Shown: in pieces, positions 61,373 through 64,000 of the stretch
Numbering within the stretch: the first letter of the stretch is position 1
Layout: each line of letters begins with the position of its first letter
From: JANLUX01 sp031366005
Lineage (GTDB): Bacteria; Bacteroidota; Bacteroidia; AKYH767-A; OLB10
Reading direction: 5' to 3'
Length of the DNA stretch: 64,000 nucleotides
Assembly: GCA_031366005.1 (NCBI GenBank)
Contig: JANLZB010000068.1
Span: 1-64,000 of the forward strand
Translations under genes and position numbers: made by a program
The notes under the pieces: generated by a model
Told to the model about the DNA's origin: nothing
What the model saw: the letters and a program-made list of their open reading frames with translations, nothing else
Databases searched by the model: none

Positions 61373-62746
61373 TCATGATGTTTTAAATTTTAACTCAATT
61401 TTAGTTCCTTCATTTAAGCTTGAAGTGATTTCTATTGTTGCATTCATTTCTTTCGCTCTTTGCTTCATGCTTATCAGTCCGTTTCCATTATATTCATTAT
61501 TTACATCAAACCCTTTTCCGTTGTCTTTAATACTAAGAGCAACATTCGTATGATTTTTTTCAAGGTAGATCTCTGCTTTGGTTGCCGCTGAATATTTCAC
61601 AAGGTTATTCAATGCTTCTTTAAAGATGAGATAAAAATTTCTTCGATCTTCAATCGAAAGCTTTTGATCGTTTAAGGATTCATCCACTTTAAAAATATGC
61701 TGAATATTTTTTGCATGAAGCAGATTGTAAGATAATGAACGCATCCGTAAAATTATTTTTTCAAAGCTGTCGTTATCTGAATTGATCGCCCATACAATAT
61801 CACTCATGGAGTCAATTACCTTTCGGGAACTTTCACCGATCATTTCCAAAGCGTTTAGCTGTTGAACAGTTTGTTGCTTTGCAATTTCACTGTAAATAGA
61901 AATGCTGTTCAACGTACTTCCTATGTCATCGTGCAGGTCATGTGCTATTTTATTACGGATACTTTGCACTCGCAGTATTTGATTTAAACGATAACGATAC
62001 ACTCCATATACTGATGCGGCAACTGCTGCTGCTGCTAAAATGCGAAACCACCATGTTTTCCACCAAGGAGCACGAATGGTAAATGTGTAATGAATTTCAT
62101 TGCTCCAATAACCTTCGCTGTTCATGGCTTTTACTTTAAAAGTGTAAGTGCCATTTGGAATGTTGCCGTAAGGTGCTTCATTACGATCAGTTATTGCGTT
62201 CCAGTTATCTTCTAATCCATCTAACTTATATTGATACCTGATTTTATAAGGACTTCTTGTTGCAATGCCAATGTATTTAAATGTAAGATAGTTGTTATTG
62301 TAAGCTAGGCTTAAATTTTGGGGAACACTATACCATTTTGATAAACCGTTAAATTTAAAATCACTTACGTTGACTCCATTGCCAAGTGTGAAGGATGTAT
62401 CATTATTTAATGCGAGATCAATCCAGTTAACATTTTCATTAAACAATGCGATGCTGCTGAGTTGAATATTAGGTGAAATCGTATCCGGAACTTCTCCTTC
62501 CGGATGATAGCAGATTAAGCGATCACCGGTACCAATCCAAATCTGATTTCTGCTATCCTGAAATATAGAACCGGTGTATGCATTTACTCCAAGAAAGCCA
62601 TCGCCAAACATGTAATTCTTAAATAATATCTGATTGCTTTTTGATGTTGAAGATTTTTGATTTTCCAATGATCGGTTTAACATTCTGTTAAGTCCGTTGC
62701 GCGTGCTGATCCATATACTTCCTTTTTTATCTTCAATAACTCCCAT
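61373..62746 (-). CDS. Sensor histidine kinase, C-terminal part (after a frameshift)
   Basis: Reading from the ATG at 62746 gives the last propeller blades (KGSIWISTRNGLNRM, NQIWIGTGDRLICY), a Y_Y_Y periplasmic domain (KIRYQYKLDGLEDNW, NGTYTFKVKAMNSEGYW), one membrane helix, then a HisKA_3 histidine kinase (KIAHDLHDDIGSTLNSISIY, phospho-His) and ATPase motif (IKDNGKGFD, LISMKQRAKEM). The natural protein should read through from the previous ORF: the expected linker YDGKNFTHYSTPQGLS is in another frame just upstream. The ATG is therefore probably internal. Confidence 0.85.
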   Translation of the reverse strand: MGVIEDKKGSIWISTRNGLNRMLNRSLENQKSSTSKSNQILFKNYMFGDGFLGVNAYTGSIFQDSRNQIWIGTGDRLICYHPEGEVPDTISPNIQLSSIALFNENVNWIDLALNNDTSFTLGNGVNVSDFKFNGLSKWYSVPQNLSLAYNNNYLTFKYIGIATRSPYKIRYQYKLDGLEDNWNAITDRNEAPYGNIPNGTYTFKVKAMNSEGYWSNEIHYTFTIRAPWWKTWWFRILAAAAVAASVYGVYRYRLNQILRVQSIRNKIAHDLHDDIGSTLNSISIYSEIAKQQTVQQLNALEMIGESSRKVIDSMSDIVWAINSDNDSFEKIILRMRSLSYNLLHAKNIQHIFKVDESLNDQKLSIEDRRNFYLIFKEALNNLVKYSAATKAEIYLEKNHTNVALSIKDNGKGFDVNNEYNGNGLISMKQRAKEMNATIEITSSLNEGTKIELKFKTS

Positions 62747-62760
62747 AATAATTTCATTGC

Positions 62761-64000
62761 TTAATCCTTGAGGAGTGGAATAGTGTGTAAAATTTTTGCC
62801 GTCATATTGTTTACTCCACCGCCAATGGTTCCAATCCAGATAGCACCATTTCTATCCTGGAAAATATTCATCGCCTGGTTACTACTCATTCCAGCTGATG
62901 TAGTAAACTGAATAAAATTTTTTCCATCATACTCAACAAGTCCGCCACCGTAAGTTGCAAACCAAATATTTTTATCACGATCCTGAAGAATGCAAATCAC
63001 CATGGCATTACCCAATCCCTGCAAAGAACTGTAATGTGTAAAAATTTTTCCGTCAAACTTAAAAGCACCATCACCGAAAGTTCCGAACCATAAATTGTTT
63101 TGATCATCTTCAATGATGCTCCATACTTCATTATCAGTAAATCCTTGTGTTAATGCATAATTGGTAAAATATTTTCCATCAAACATACTAACACCTTTAC
63201 CTGTTCCAAACCAAAAATTTCCTTTGTGATCAATTAATTCATCAAAAACATTTTCATTAGCCAATCCCTGCGCAGTTGAATAATTGGTAAATGTATTTCC
63301 ATCATATTTACTCACTCCACCACCCCATGTTGCAAACCATAAATTGTGTTCTTTGTCTTCTAAAGTTTTTTTTACTTCGTTATAACATAAACCCTGTTCA
63401 GTTGTCATCAGTGTAAATGAGCGTCCATCGTACCTGGACATTCCGCCACCATTGGATCCAACCCAAATGATTCCTGCCTTGTCTTCAAGCATACTGGTTA
63501 CTTTATTATTACTCAATCCGCGCTCTGCTGTAAAATGTGTAAATGATTTACCATCATACTTTACCACACCACCTCCGAAAGTGCCAAACCAGATATTGCT
63601 ATTTCTATCTTGTATGATGCTGTAAACAATATTACTTGTTAATCCCTGTTGCGCATTATAATTTATAAAGCTACTACCATCATATTTACTTACTCCATTA
63701 CGTGTTCCAAACCATAATTTTTTTTCTTTATCAAATAAAATGCTTGTAACACTGTCGTTAATCAATCCTTGACTGGTGGAATAATTAAAAAATGACTTAC
63801 CATTGAATTTACATACACCGCTACCGAAAGTTCCAAACCATAAATTTCCCTTATCATCTTCAGCAATAGAACCAATCATGTTACTGCTCAATCCCTGGTC
63901 AGTTGTAAAGTGAGTAAAATGTTTTCCATCAAATTTGCTAACACCATTATTGGTACCAAACCACAAATTACCTTTTTTATCTTCCAGCATACACCATACA
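62761..64000 (-). CDS. Sensor histidine kinase, N-terminal propeller part (frameshifted, cut by window edge)
   Basis: About ten two-component-regulator propeller blades, each about 41 residues, with the pattern NLWFGTxGGGVSKYDGKxF. They bind an unknown ligand outside the cell. The frame continues to the right edge with VWCMLEDKKG, so the 5' end is missing. It ends at a stop after GGVNNMTAKILHTIPLLKD. One missing base near 62807 would restore YDGKNFTHYSTPQGLS and join this to the kinase part. It is either a true lesion or a sequencing error. Confidence 0.85.
   Translation of the reverse strand, partial: VWCMLEDKKGNLWFGTNNGVSKFDGKHFTHFTTDQGLSSNMIGSIAEDDKGNLWFGTFGSGVCKFNGKSFFNYSTSQGLINDSVTSILFDKEKKLWFGTRNGVSKYDGSSFINYNAQQGLTSNIVYSIIQDRNSNIWFGTFGGGVVKYDGKSFTHFTAERGLSNNKVTSMLEDKAGIIWVGSNGGGMSRYDGRSFTLMTTEQGLCYNEVKKTLEDKEHNLWFATWGGGVSKYDGNTFTNYSTAQGLANENVFDELIDHKGNFWFGTGKGVSMFDGKYFTNYALTQGFTDNEVWSIIEDDQNNLWFGTFGDGAFKFDGKIFTHYSSLQGLGNAMVICILQDRDKNIWFATYGGGLVEYDGKNFIQFTTSAGMSSNQAMNIFQDRNGAIWIGTIGGGVNNMTAKILHTIPLLKD

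Noticed and set aside
1..64000. tRNA or rRNA genes
   Set aside because: I saw no cloverleaf-like or rRNA-like sequence in any gap; a tRNAscan-SE run would settle this.

Overview
This AT-rich window looks like chromosomal DNA of a Bacteroidota member. The order is uncertain; the Chitinophagales/Sphingobacteriales side is my guess. Three secreted proteins carry type IX secretion C-terminal domains (one type B, two type A). Outer-membrane biogenesis genes (lolA, an LptF/G permease, lpxK) show a Gram-negative envelope. Bacillithiol (bshB1) and c-di-AMP (cdaA) genes fit the phylum. Promoter boxes follow the Bacteroidota TAnnTTTG pattern and Shine-Dalgarno sequences are generally lacking. I saw no rRNA, tRNA, prophage, intact insertion sequence or CRISPR array.

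Layout. 1-9.8 kb: a truncated ECF sigma factor with an overlapping anti-sigma/TPR gene, isoaspartyl peptidase, PLP-binding protein, DUF1015 protein, TPR lipoprotein, BadF-type kinase, pfkA and a NUDIX hydrolase. 9.8-14.5 kb: an enoyl-CoA hydratase-like gene, a GIY-YIG protein with an altered motif, paaZ, a DUF1761 protein and a probable nuclease gene remnant. 14.6-19.5 kb: ftsK-lolA, a methyltransferase and a GNAT acetyltransferase. 19.5-24.8 kb: an Rrf2 regulator followed by a porin-pstS-pstC-pstA-pstB transport operon whose promoter contains a perfect palindrome. 24.8-33.6 kb: idi and a 2586-residue PKD/Ig-like adhesin. 33.7-42.6 kb: RNA ligase-like protein, cdaA, mpg, recQ, AIM24, an LptF/G permease and a glycosyltransferase. 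42.6-43.2 kb: a non-coding array of eight hairpins. 43.6-52.6 kb: ribBA, a PIN toxin-antitoxin pair, bshB1, a secreted LVIVD-repeat protein, punA-lpxK, a Nif3-like protein, a zinc-ribbon protein and an OsmC protein. 53-58.4 kb: a secreted sugar dehydrogenase-like protein and two genes of the ligase-associated DNA-repair set. 58.7-64 kb: a TsdA-like dihaem cytochrome, a Tat-exported DsrE-like protein, a NarL-type response regulator and a propeller-type sensor kinase broken by a one-base frameshift and cut by the window edge.

Most notable is the hairpin array at 42574-43166. Its stems change by compensating substitutions while a TACG loop (UNCG class in RNA) stays nearly constant, which points to a structured RNA repeat. 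Also notable are two MITE-like elements with matching ends and TAA duplications, a probable Rrf2 operator on an atypical pst operon, a possible secreted sulfur-oxidation pair (TsdA-like plus Tat-DsrE-like), a palindromic repeat inserted in frame in a helicase gene, and several intergenic repeat families.

All functional calls come from reading protein motifs and gene order by eye. No database search was run.
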